The position numbers and the translations under genes are program-made. 12,429 bases of DNA, taken from positions 1-12,429 of the forward strand of contig JAJTHO010000027.1 of assembly GCA_021297975.1 (NCBI GenBank), in the 5' to 3' direction. The notes under the pieces were generated by a model. It was not told the origin of the DNA and searched no databases. It saw only the letters and a list, made by a program, of their open reading frames with translations. Position 1 is the first letter of the stretch. Every line of letters starts with the position of its first letter. Source of the stretch: Alphaproteobacteria bacterium (GTDB lineage Bacteria; Pseudomonadota; Alphaproteobacteria; JAJTHO01). Below, piece after piece: positions 1-8,334 of the stretch.

Positions 1-1866
1 ACCACTTTTGCCTTGTTTGAAATAGTCCTGAACCAAGGTGCGTACGGCGGGTAATTTACTGTCACCGGGCAGCTGGAGCCCATCAAAATTATTCACTAAA
101 TCCTGCCCATAATTGCCGGCTATATAGGCGTGCTCCGTGATATCCACTTGTCCAAACAGAGACGCATAAAGCTGTCCGGCATAATATTGATCAGGCCCAC
201 CGATAAGCTGGCGATAGCCGGTGCCAAGCCCCCATGTTACATCCGGCCAGGATTTAACCTTGATTCGTTCGCCGCCGGGGTTATCGGCAAGGCTATTGCG
301 CTCTCCTTGTGCAAGCAGCGCGGCGCTGGGCAATGTTCCCGCCAGCATCTTAGTGAATTCATCGCGTGACACACATGTTTTGCGCGGGATAAGACCGCCC
401 TCATTTTGGCGCACACAGACGCTAGTTATACTTGGGGGTAATACACTAAACGCCGCGCGCGCGGCTCTGCCAACAGACTTGGGCAGGGGGTTATAGCGCC
501 CTTGGGTAATGTCGAGCGTTGCTTGGGGCGGCAGCAACGTAAGGCGGACTAGTTCAATATTATAGACCTCAAGCGCCGTTTTCAGGCGTGTAACCAACGC
601 CGGCTGCCGCTCAGCGGCTATAGTCTGGCGTGACTCAAGTTGTTTGGCAAAGGTGCTATAAACAGTCTCAGCATTGCGAGCGTCTGCCAGCGTGAAGGTT
701 TCTCTGTTCAGCGCCGTGCCGTTCTGGATGAGGCGTATATCCAGCGTTTGCGGGATATTGGGTTGCAGCGCTAAAGCCTTATCAAGCGCTGCGGTATATG
801 CAGCCTGAGACGGAGCGCAGCGGCTGATAACATGCAGCATTCTGCTTTTTTCTTGAATCTCAATGGTGCGTATTTCCGGGGCGGTTTCATCGCCGCAGGG
901 TGCAGTAAGGGTATCAAGTCGCGGCGGAAGATCGAGGTCTTCTGGCTTTTGCAGCGGTAGCGGCGCGCTGTCAATTTTGGGCGCAATAATCCGTTTGTCC
1001 ATGACTTGGGCAAAACTGGTGCGCAGCATCAGGCGGTCGCCGCGCTCACTGGCAGCGCTGATATGCCAAAAATCATACGGCCTGTATTCCACCCCAGCGT
1101 TAATCGGGCTGCGCACTTTCAGCTTAATATCCAGCGGCTCACTTTGGTAGGAGTTTGCATCATACTCGGCTTTAAAGCGCCAGCCGGGAAGGGCTTCGGG
1201 AACATACTCAATCCCCCCAAACGGACTGACTTCCTTGCCGCGAAAAAAGGAATTGTTGATGGTTCCCGCGCCGCTGCTGGTTCCCCGATCGCTAAACGTT
1301 GATGAGAGATAGGACAGCGGGTTTTTAAGGCCGCCACGGCTGCCAAGGTTTCCCCAGGCAAGGCCAAAAGTAAAATCAGTATTATAATAACGGCGACTGG
1401 CAACAATGTATTCCGAACTGAAAAGGTTTGTTCCGCCCACATCACGAAAGCCAAAACTTAGCTCTGGATTCACGGCGGATTCCTCTAAAAGCCGCACTTT
1501 AAAATCAATGCCGCGATCATAAAAGCTCTGCTCATTACCAAAAAAAACAGAGGCCGGCTCAATCCGGTTTAACACCTGTGTTACCCGGAAGTTAGTCTCC
1601 AGCCATGGTAAGGCTTGAGCTGTAAATAATAACCGTCGATACGGCCACACATTAGAAATGCCGGTTTGCAACATCCCGTCCTGCTGCATCCGCGCATTGG
1701 GCATTTGCCACAACCCTGTTTGCCCTAAATCCGTATAGCTTGGGGTAAACGGTTGCTCAAAACTGTATGGTAGGGGCGGGGTATCCGCCGCCGTTGCCGG
1801 GATAGAGAATACCAGCAGCAGTATTCCCATCGCCGCGCATACGCTGCGCCACCATCCGCGCACCAT
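1..1866 (-). CDS. yjbH: YjbH-family exopolysaccharide outer-membrane protein, C-terminus cut by window edge
   Basis: The reading frame is open from the ATG at 1866 to the left edge (622 codons, no stop found when translated by hand), so the C-terminus lies outside the window. Family members are usually about 700 residues, so most of the protein is present. The N-terminus is a signal peptide: residues 1-10 contain Arg and Trp, residues 11-23 are hydrophobic, and cleavage is likely after ATA at residues 24-26. The mature start has the typical YjbH/YbjH pattern of a short GLWQMPNARM segment (residues 51-60), followed by alternating beta-strand-like stretches such as WPYRRLLFTAQALPWLETNF, as in an outer-membrane barrel. 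A central region at about residues 300-450 looks soluble. The family is linked to extracellular polysaccharide secretion in yjbEFGH/gfc operons; its biochemical role is not established. It lies 7 nt downstream of the export-protein gene, with no strong Shine-Dalgarno, so translational coupling is likely. Family assignment is confident; function is inferred from the family. Confidence 0.85.
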   Translation of the reverse strand, partial: MVRGWWRSVCAAMGILLLVFSIPATAADTPPLPYSFEQPFTPSYTDLGQTGLWQMPNARMQQDGMLQTGISNVWPYRRLLFTAQALPWLETNFRVTQVLNRIEPASVFFGNEQSFYDRGIDFKVRLLEESAVNPELSFGFRDVGGTNLFSSEYIVASRRYYNTDFTFGLAWGNLGSRGGLKNPLSYLSSTFSDRGTSSGAGTINNSFFRGKEVSPFGGIEYVPEALPGWRFKAEYDANSYQSEPLDIKLKVRSPINAGVEYRPYDFWHISAASERGDRLMLRTSFAQVMDKRIIAPKIDSAPLPLQKPEDLDLPPRLDTLTAPCGDETAPEIRTIEIQEKSRMLHVISRCAPSQAAYTAALDKALALQPNIPQTLDIRLIQNGTALNRETFTLADARNAETVYSTFAKQLESRQTIAAERQPALVTRLKTALEVYNIELVRLTLLPPQATLDITQGRYNPLPKSVGRAARAAFSVLPPSITSVCVRQNEGGLIPRKTCVSRDEFTKMLAGTLPSAALLAQGERNSLADNPGGERIKVKSWPDVTWGLGTGYRQLIGGPDQYYAGQLYASLFGQVDITEHAYIAGNYGQDLVNNFDGLQLPGDSKLPAVRTLVQDYFKQGKSG

Positions 1867-1873
1867 CCGCTTA

Positions 1874-4678
1874 TCAACGATTGATAACAGCAAGCGATGC
1901 AGCAGACACCGCAAGCTGGCTGACAATACCAATCGAATCCCGCGCTAGCTGGCCGTAACTGAGCGGCAACGGATCGGTTGGCACAAACAGCAGTGAGCCA
2001 GGCGGCAGACGCGTTACGCTGTAATTCCAACTTGAAATCGATACAGGTTGCGCTTGTCCATTGGGCAGCACTGCAAAGATGCGACCTTCATCAGCGGTGC
2101 TTTGCAGTCCGCCAGCAGCTTTTAGATAGTCTTCCGCTGTCCAGTCATCGCGAAACTGCTGTGCGCCTTGATTCAAGACATCGCCGGATACCATAATAAA
2201 GGGTGGGCGTTTTGGCATATAGAGGAAATCGCCATGCTCAAGCGGAATATCCAATTCAGGTTTTGCCAAAAGCTGCGCGGGATCCGCTTCGATAACGAGG
2301 CGCCCGAGCGGCTCTGTGCGGCGTATCTGCTCAATTATCTGGTTAACGGATTGAATTGTAGCGGAGGCATTTGCGCCGCTTAACTGAGAAACGTTACTGA
2401 GTAGTGCCAATTCTAATTGCCGTGCAGCGCGCTCAAAGCTTTGCTTTTCAGATTCGCGCAGATTAACCCGCGTGAATATAGCCCCATAAGCATAGGCATC
2501 ATCCGTTAGACCGCCTGCGCGGCGAATAACATCGGATAATTTCTCACCGTTTTTAATATCATACGTACCGGGGTGAAGAAATTGCCCTTGAAGAGTAATG
2601 CGTCCCTGCAGTGTGGACTGCGGCTTGCTGAAAACAGTGATGCTGTTGCGTGGCCGTATCTGAATATTTTTTGCATTTCCTGTATTGCTGCTAAAGCGCT
2701 CGTCTTGATTCGTTTGATTATTTTGTTGGGTAATTTCTATTCTGGAGCTGTCCGCGCTTTCTGTCAGCCCCTCCGCCGCCGCAAGCAGGTGATTCAATCG
2801 CACATCATCTGCAATTGGGTATAACCCAGGAACAAGAACCTCGCCATTGATAACAACAACTTGACGCAGCATCAGCTGAAGCAGGCTGGGATACTTATCA
2901 AATAATAACGGACAGGACTGCACAAACGTAACCTGTTCCGAACTTTCCTTCGTGCCTTGAGTTCTTTTTTCAAGCAGCTGGCGCAGCTGTGTTTTTTGAG
3001 TTGGTGACAGTGTTTGTGCGAGTTGCCTCAGCCCCTTACACACCGGCGCCGACGCAATTGCACGTGTATTGCGTCCGCGAAAATCTTCTAATAATGCCGT
3101 GCTGTCATTTTCTTGTTTTCTCTTTTTTTCTTGGCTTTTCTTATCTTGCTCACTGAGAGGAAAATCAGCTGCAATTGCGTTTTGCAATTTTTGTTCGTCA
3201 CTTAAGTATTCTAAGCCATCTGTGTTCGAAGATTCCAAACCCTTGGGTTTTAAGCGTGCAAGACTAAGCACTACGGGGGTTTGATCATGAATAATCGCAC
3301 GGACATCCGCGGATTCAAGATAGCGGATTTCTTTTTTTCCAAGAACAATGAGCGTATCTTGGTTTTGCAGGCTCATATTAAAAGAGCCATTAAAAACAGC
3401 GGCTAAATCAATGGATAGCGGCGTTATCGCGCCGCTGCTGGCATCGCGCCTCAGCAAAATTGCGAGCGGCGTGTAGGCATCTGGCTTTAAGGCATTTGCA
3501 GAACCCAGCAACTCTTTTAAGGTGGGCGCAGCAATCAAGGAGCGCGTTCCCGCATCGCGCACATAACCGTCCAGCATGACAGTTGATTGCGCGACTTGTT
3601 GACGGCGCTGCACTAAGAGGATGTCGCTAGCTTGCAGGGAACCTGGCTTCTTAAGGTCTAGTTCCTCTGTCGTGTCTTGGCCGTTTGCATTTAAACGAAG
3701 GCGCAGGATGCGGTTACCGGTGCTGCGCAGCGTGCCGCCAGCTAGCTTCAGTGCATCTTGAGGACTAAGGCTTTTTCCGGGTAGCTCAAAAATCCCCGGA
3801 CGCTGCACATCACCCACAACGGCAATTGTTTTGCCCAAGGGCGGAACTATAAGCCTGTCACCATCTTGAAGTTGCAGTGTGCTATCGCCGGGAGCGCCCA
3901 GTAACGCCTGATAAACATCCAATGTCTCGGAGGTATCACCGCGCTGCAATTGAATGCCCCGCAGCGAACCAGAGTTTTTTACGCCTTCAGAGGCAGTAAG
4001 CGCATCAAGCACGCTGGCAAAGGCATTAAGCTGTTTGACGCCCGGCGCCCCAACCTCACCCAGAACATAAACAGAGATAAGGCGTACACGGCCAACACTT
4101 AGGAAGACTTCAGTGCCGGGAATTTGTTTTGCGGCGGCGGCACTGACCTCTGCCTGTAACGTCGAAACCGTTTTGCCAGAGGCATCAAAAGGGGTTAGCA
4201 AGGGAAGTGCTAGGGAGCCTTGCCGCGAAATAAACACGTTCTGGCTTCTGCTTTCCTGGCCGCGATAATCAACGGTAAGCTGGTCGCCTGCGCCCAGTAC
4301 ATAGGATGCCGGGACATGACCAGCAATTTCTCTGCTTCTCTTTTGTCTTGGGGAACTTTTACCATCCCAAAGCTGGCTGTAACCAAATTGCCGCACGAGT
4401 TGTCCGGCGCGTTCACTGTAGTCCTTCTCAAGAAAAGTCACTTCAACAATCGTGCTTTTTTCTGCGCGCTGCAGTCCATTGATGCCGGAATCAGCGACAT
4501 CAGGTGCGGCCGCGCTGTCGTTTTCTAAGGGATCTTGGCTGTTGATGCGTGTTTCTTGCTCGCTAAGCGTTTGTTTAAGAATTTGCTGAATATCTTGATC
4601 AAACGCGAGGGCGGGTATAGTCGCTGCAAAAAATACAAACACCGTGAGCAGCAAAAAGTGGATTCTCTGAACGGTCAT
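1874..4678 (-). CDS. Large multi-SLBB polysaccharide export (OPX/Wza-type) protein
   Basis: A 934-residue exported protein. Residues 1-25 form a signal peptide ending ALA with no lipobox cysteine, unlike lipidated Wza. A poly-export domain spans about 121-195 (starting VPASYVLGAGDQL), followed by repeated SLBB-like ligand-binding folds beginning near 200 (VYVLGEVGAPG), 284 (AVVGDVQRPGIFELPG), 367 (VMLDGYVRDAGTRS), 607 (VVINGEVLVPGLYP), 693 (ITLQGQFLHPGTYDI) and 828 (IMVSGDVLNQGAQQF). A charged linker with many Lys, Glu and Gln lies at about 480-530, and two isolated cysteines (547 and 589) flank a helical stretch that might be disulfide-bonded in the periplasm. OPX proteins form the outer-membrane or periplasmic conduit for capsule or exopolysaccharide. 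This one is far longer than Wza (about 380 residues) and resembles the large multi-SLBB versions common in alphaproteobacteria. The ATG at 4678 has an upstream AAGGA with 7 nt spacing. It is likely co-transcribed with the following YjbH gene. Confidence 0.9.
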   Translation of the reverse strand: MTVQRIHFLLLTVFVFFAATIPALAFDQDIQQILKQTLSEQETRINSQDPLENDSAAAPDVADSGINGLQRAEKSTIVEVTFLEKDYSERAGQLVRQFGYSQLWDGKSSPRQKRSREIAGHVPASYVLGAGDQLTVDYRGQESRSQNVFISRQGSLALPLLTPFDASGKTVSTLQAEVSAAAAKQIPGTEVFLSVGRVRLISVYVLGEVGAPGVKQLNAFASVLDALTASEGVKNSGSLRGIQLQRGDTSETLDVYQALLGAPGDSTLQLQDGDRLIVPPLGKTIAVVGDVQRPGIFELPGKSLSPQDALKLAGGTLRSTGNRILRLRLNANGQDTTEELDLKKPGSLQASDILLVQRRQQVAQSTVMLDGYVRDAGTRSLIAAPTLKELLGSANALKPDAYTPLAILLRRDASSGAITPLSIDLAAVFNGSFNMSLQNQDTLIVLGKKEIRYLESADVRAIIHDQTPVVLSLARLKPKGLESSNTDGLEYLSDEQKLQNAIAADFPLSEQDKKSQEKKRKQENDSTALLEDFRGRNTRAIASAPVCKGLRQLAQTLSPTQKTQLRQLLEKRTQGTKESSEQVTFVQSCPLLFDKYPSLLQLMLRQVVVINGEVLVPGLYPIADDVRLNHLLAAAEGLTESADSSRIEITQQNNQTNQDERFSSNTGNAKNIQIRPRNSITVFSKPQSTLQGRITLQGQFLHPGTYDIKNGEKLSDVIRRAGGLTDDAYAYGAIFTRVNLRESEKQSFERAARQLELALLSNVSQLSGANASATIQSVNQIIEQIRRTEPLGRLVIEADPAQLLAKPELDIPLEHGDFLYMPKRPPFIMVSGDVLNQGAQQFRDDWTAEDYLKAAGGLQSTADEGRIFAVLPNGQAQPVSISSWNYSVTRLPPGSLLFVPTDPLPLSYGQLARDSIGIVSQLAVSAASLAVINR

Positions 4679-4701
4679 GTATATATCCTTACCCCAGCAC
4701 T

Positions 4702-5385
4702 ATGCTGTTATTCTTGCGCCCTTCTAGCGATTCATTACGCTGCCGACAAGTTCTGTTCTTTGGGGCTGTGGCAGCGATGACACTATTTATGTCAGGCTGC
4801 TCTCTTTTTCCCGGATTCAGCAGCGCAGGCGATACGTTTCGTTATGCCCTTCAAGGATTTCCCGATGCGGACGTGACGCCGCAGCAAGCGCTTCAATTGC
4901 CCTATGCCAGCATGTTTGCACGTATCGGCGAGGGGCCTAAATCCTTGGTTATTTTGGCCGAATGGAGTCCGCCGCTCGCGATGTGGATTGGCGCGGATAA
5001 AAGCCAGTTTTATATGCGGCATGGGATTGTAGAGCGCAGCGCGGGGCTTACCTATGACCTAACCACATCTAGCCAGCAAACGCCGCCGTGGGCTGGGGGA
5101 AGCCTAGAATCACTGTATGTTGTCGATTTTAAATACCGGGGTTTGTTTGGCTTGAGGGCGGAAAGCACATGGCAAAAGGGGGAAGCCTCCTTACAGCAAC
5201 TAGACAGCGGCGTTCGCCTGTTAACGCCGTGGGAGCAGCAAGTGCGCATTCCGTTGATTGATTGGGAGATTGAGAACACCTACTGGGTGGATGAAGCAAC
5301 CGGCTTTGTCTGGGCAAGTCAGCAAACCATCAGCCCGGATATGCCCGCTTTGCGGTATGAAATCCTCAAGCCGCCCGCGTTATAA
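4702..5385 (+). CDS. yjbF: YjbF/GfcB-family outer-membrane lipoprotein of exopolysaccharide secretion
   Basis: A 227-residue protein with a lipoprotein signal: charged residues RPSSDSLRCRQ at 6-16, a hydrophobic stretch at 17-30 and a lipobox MSGC with the lipidated Cys at 33. The body matches the YjbF/GfcB pattern: PYASMFARIGEGPKSLVILA at about 67-86, then a W-G-x-D-K segment followed by RHGIVERSAGLTYDL, and near the end NTYWVDEATGFVWASQQ, where family members have the conserved YWVD-TGFVW motif. In E. coli the homologues belong to group 4 capsule (gfc) and yjbEFGH operons and are lipoproteins of the secretion apparatus; the exact role is not known. Here the gene diverges from the export-protein gene instead of lying in series with it. 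The ATG at 4702 was chosen because it gives a complete n-region; ATG 4777 would leave too short a signal peptide. No strong Shine-Dalgarno is visible. The stop overlaps the convergent ABC transporter gene by 6 nt. Confidence 0.85.
   Translation: MLLFLRPSSDSLRCRQVLFFGAVAAMTLFMSGCSLFPGFSSAGDTFRYALQGFPDADVTPQQALQLPYASMFARIGEGPKSLVILAEWSPPLAMWIGADKSQFYMRHGIVERSAGLTYDLTTSSQQTPPWAGGSLESLYVVDFKYRGLFGLRAESTWQKGEASLQQLDSGVRLLTPWEQQVRIPLIDWEIENTYWVDEATGFVWASQQTISPDMPALRYEILKPPAL
4721..4749 (-). promoter_or_regulatory. Candidate promoter for the export protein / YjbH operon
   Basis: On the minus strand TTGTCG (4744-4749) is followed after 17 bp by TAGAAG (4721-4726); each hexamer matches the vegetative consensus at 4 of 6 positions. 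A start near 4714 would give a leader of about 36 nt. The site lies inside the coding region of the divergent lipoprotein gene, which is required if a promoter exists here, since the start codons are only 23 bp apart. The match is weak. Confidence 0.25.
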
Positions 5386-7143
5386 AGGCTGTTCTGCTTG
5401 TTGCAGTGCATACAGCCGAGCGTAGAGTCCGTTCAGCGCCATTAGTTCTGCATGGTTTCCTTCTTCAACCACACGCCCCTGTTCCAAAACAATAATTTTG
5501 TCCGCGTGCAGAATAGTTGAAAAGCGGTGGGCAATCACGAGGGTGGTGCGCCCGGCGCTGAGCCTTTCAAGGCCTTGCTGTATGGCGCGTTCGGACTCTG
5601 CGTCCAGCGCGGAGGTTGCTTCATCTAAGAGCAATATGGGCGCGTTTTTCAGCATGGCGCGGGCAATGGCCAAGCGCTGCCGCTGGCCGCCGGATAGAAG
5701 CGTACCGTGCTCGCCCACGGGGGTATCGAAGCCATGCGGCAGCTTGGTGATAAAGCTATCCGCAGCGGCATTTGTGGCGGCGGCTTCTATGTCGCTATCG
5801 CTCGCATCCAAACGGCCATAACGAATGTTCGCGGCCACGGTATCGTTGAAGATGTTAACATCTTGCGAGACCAGCGCGATACTCTCGCGAAGCGAGGGGG
5901 TTGTGGCGGCGGCAATATCTTGATTATCCAAAGTAATCGCGCCGTGCTGCGGACTGTAAAAGCGCAGCAGCAAATGAAACAGCGTGGACTTTCCAGCGCC
6001 CGAAGGGCCCACGAGCGCGACAAATTTTCCCGCCGGAACGTGAAGGCTGAGGTTATGCAGCGCCGCGTCAGTGCTGCCCGGATAATGAAACGAGACATTG
6101 TTAAAATGAATATCGCCGCGCGAGACGGTAATGTCCCGCGCATTATCGCGGTCACGCTGCTGATTCGGCGTATCCAGCACCTCAAACAACCGCGCTGCGG
6201 CGGCCAAGCCTTCCTGTAAATTCAGATTCACCCGCGACAGGCGTTTTACGGGGTCATACGCCATGAGCAGGGCAGTGATGAACGAGAAGAAACTCCCCGT
6301 CGTTTTGGCGCCGCTGATAACCTGCTGGCCGCCATAATAGATAATAATCACAATCGCGCAGCCGCCCAAAAGCTCCATAATCGGCGGGGCGCTGGCGCGG
6401 ATACGGGTTGCTTTGATGGTGAGTTCCAACAGCCGGTCAATCAGGTTTTCACCACGACGAGCCTCAAATTCTTCGCGGTTATAGGCCTTTACATGGCGAA
6501 TGCCTTGGAAGGCTTGCTGAATCAGCGCCGTGAATTTGCCGTATTCTTGCGACGAGACGCCGGAAACTTTTCGAATCCGCTTACCCATCCGGGCAATAGG
6601 GTAAATCGCCAACGGAAAGACGAAAAAGGCGATGAAGGCGAGGTATACATCTTGATAAAACATGACGGCGATTAGAAAAATCAGCGAGAAGAAATCTTTA
6701 AAGGCGGCGGTGAGGGTTGAGGATACCGTGGTGCGCAGAATAGCCGCATCATAGGTGATTCGCGATTGCATCGCGCCGGTTGTTTGCGCCTGAAAATGGC
6801 TGATATCAGCGGCAAGAAAATGGCGGAACACCCGCTTTTGCATATCGCTGACAACGCGGTCGCCGATATTGGTGAGGAAGAGCGCCTCGCCATAGCTGGC
6901 AAACGCTTTAATCAGAAAAACCAGTAAAACGCTGCCCGCAACGGTAAACAGCATCGCCTCGTTCTTGGCGACGAAAATTTCATCCAGCACCGGCTCCATC
7001 AGTTTTGCGAGACTCGCCTGCGTTGCCGCTGTGACCATCATGCACAAAACCGCCAGTACAAACAGACGGCGATAGCGCACAACGTGTTCACGCCAGAGCC
7101 GTTTTGCCAGTATCTTGGTGGTATAAAGAGGAGATGATGTCAT
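5380..7143 (-). CDS. MsbA-like lipid/polysaccharide ABC exporter, fused permease and ATPase
   Basis: A 587-residue half-transporter expected to dimerise in the inner membrane. Residues 1-320 form the ABC transmembrane domain (six predicted helices, e.g. about 26-44, 65-85, 150-185 and 258-295). Residues 343-587 are the nucleotide-binding domain: Walker A GPSGAGKST at 379-387, Q-loop SQD at 426-428, signature LSGGQRQRLAIARAM at 483-497, Walker B ILLLDEATSALD at 503-514, and H-loop VIAHR at 536-540. The closest family is MsbA, which flips lipid A core or other lipid-linked glycans using ATP, although peptide or drug exporters share the fold. It lies about 18 nt after dnaJ on the same strand and is probably in the same transcript. 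I took ATG 7143 as the start. An in-frame TTG at 7155, 6 nt after the dnaJ stop, would add four residues and cannot be excluded; neither has a good Shine-Dalgarno. The 3' end converges with the YjbF gene. Confidence 0.85.
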   Translation of the reverse strand: MTSSPLYTTKILAKRLWREHVVRYRRLFVLAVLCMMVTAATQASLAKLMEPVLDEIFVAKNEAMLFTVAGSVLLVFLIKAFASYGEALFLTNIGDRVVSDMQKRVFRHFLAADISHFQAQTTGAMQSRITYDAAILRTTVSSTLTAAFKDFFSLIFLIAVMFYQDVYLAFIAFFVFPLAIYPIARMGKRIRKVSGVSSQEYGKFTALIQQAFQGIRHVKAYNREEFEARRGENLIDRLLELTIKATRIRASAPPIMELLGGCAIVIIIYYGGQQVISGAKTTGSFFSFITALLMAYDPVKRLSRVNLNLQEGLAAAARLFEVLDTPNQQRDRDNARDITVSRGDIHFNNVSFHYPGSTDAALHNLSLHVPAGKFVALVGPSGAGKSTLFHLLLRFYSPQHGAITLDNQDIAAATTPSLRESIALVSQDVNIFNDTVAANIRYGRLDASDSDIEAAATNAAADSFITKLPHGFDTPVGEHGTLLSGGQRQRLAIARAMLKNAPILLLDEATSALDAESERAIQQGLERLSAGRTTLVIAHRFSTILHADKIIVLEQGRVVEEGNHAELMALNGLYARLYALQQAEQPL

Positions 7144-7161
7144 AGAGTGCGGCAAGGTAGC

Positions 7162-8334
7162 CTAGTCGGTGAGGTCTTTCCAGACATCTTTCAGTTTATT
7201 AAAGAAGCCTTCCGATTGCGGGCTGGAATTATGCTTTTCCGACAACTCTTGAAACTGCAGCAATAGCTCTTTTTGTTTACTGGTCAGGTTCACCGGCGTT
7301 TCAATCTGCACATCAATATACATATCGCCGCGATTATCTGAGCGCAGCAGGGTCATCCCCTTGCTTTTAAGCCGCACCCGGTGACCGTGTTGCGTGCCTT
7401 CGGGAATGGTGACGGCCAACTTTGCGCCGTCAATCCCGGCAACGTTGAGTTTGCCGCCCAACGCGGCGGTGGCCATGGGTATCGGCACGCGGCAATAGAG
7501 ATCCGCACCTTCACGTTGAAACAATTTGTGCGGTTTCACGTTGAGAAAAATATACAAATCACCAGCCTGTCCGCCGCGCATCCCCGCTTCACCTTCTTTA
7601 TTCAGGCGAATCCGCGTGCCGTCTTCGACGCCGGGGGGAATGCTGACCTCTAACGTGCGGTCTTTACGGGTGCGCCCCTCTCCATGACAGGCTTTGCAGG
7701 GCTTTTCAATGACGCTGCCGGTGCCGCTGCAGGTGTGGCAGGTACGCTCTAATGTAAAGAATCCTTGTTGAACACGGACGCGGCCATGGCCATTACAGGT
7801 GGGGCAGGTGACAACGCCGCTGCCGGGCTCGCTGCCGCTTCCCTCACAAACCTCACAGCTCACCAGGGAAGGCACGCGGATGGTGGCTTCCTTACCATTA
7901 AAGGCCTCTTCGAGCGTAATATCCATGTTATAGCGCAGATCCGCGCCGCGATTTTGCGGGCTTTGCGTTTGGCCAGCACCAGAACCGCCGCGCCCACCGC
8001 CCATGAACTCGCCGAATACCTCATCAAATATATCCGCAAAACTGCCGGAAAATTCAAAGCCGCCTTGTTGAAAGCCGCCGCGCCCGCCGCCAAAGCCAGC
8101 GCCCCCTTGCTGGGTAAATGCAGCGTGGCCGTAACGGTCATAGGCGGCGCGCTTTTGCTCATCGCGCAGCACGTCATACGCCTCAGACACTTCCTTAAAT
8201 TTGGATTCAGCCGCCTTATCCCCCGGATTCTTATCCGGGTGGTATTGCATCGCCAGCTTGCGGTAGGCGCCTTTAAGCGCGGCGGCATCTGCGGATTTGC
8301 TGACCCCAAGGGTTTGGTAGTAGTCTTTACTCAT
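7162..8334 (-). CDS. dnaJ: Chaperone DnaJ (Hsp40)
   Basis: Co-chaperone that delivers unfolded clients to DnaK and stimulates its ATPase in the cytoplasm. The full 390-residue type I architecture is visible. The J domain is at residues 1-70 with the HPD tripeptide at 32-34. A Gly/Phe-rich region spans about 76-131. The zinc-binding domain has four CxxCxGxG motifs with cysteines at 160/163, 177/180, 199/202 and 213/216. The C-terminal substrate-binding domains start from about 225 (TLEVSIPPGVEDG). Length is normal for the family (about 375-390). The ATG overlaps the toxin stop codon as ATGA, so translation may be coupled to the toxin gene; a weak GATGAG precedes the start. It is separated from dnaK by about 1.5 kb holding a lipoprotein and a toxin-antitoxin pair, instead of following dnaK directly. 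No separate heat-shock promoter was recognised in front of it. Confidence 0.97.
   Translation of the reverse strand: MSKDYYQTLGVSKSADAAALKGAYRKLAMQYHPDKNPGDKAAESKFKEVSEAYDVLRDEQKRAAYDRYGHAAFTQQGGAGFGGGRGGFQQGGFEFSGSFADIFDEVFGEFMGGGRGGSGAGQTQSPQNRGADLRYNMDITLEEAFNGKEATIRVPSLVSCEVCEGSGSEPGSGVVTCPTCNGHGRVRVQQGFFTLERTCHTCSGTGSVIEKPCKACHGEGRTRKDRTLEVSIPPGVEDGTRIRLNKEGEAGMRGGQAGDLYIFLNVKPHKLFQREGADLYCRVPIPMATAALGGKLNVAGIDGAKLAVTIPEGTQHGHRVRLKSKGMTLLRSDNRGDMYIDVQIETPVNLTSKQKELLLQFQELSEKHNSSPQSEGFFNKLKDVWKDLTD

Noticed and set aside
1..1013. Small open frames on both strands in the first kilobase (130-1013)
   Set aside because: They are shadows of the YjbH frame, which is open without interruption on the minus strand from 1866 to the edge and has clear family features.
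5707..6219. 170-codon plus-strand frame opposite the ABC exporter
   Set aside because: Antisense to the conserved Walker A and signature region of the exporter; no independent coding evidence.
7144..7155. TTG start adding four residues to the ABC exporter
   Set aside because: Possible but not preferred: a rare start codon with no better ribosome site than the ATG at 7143.
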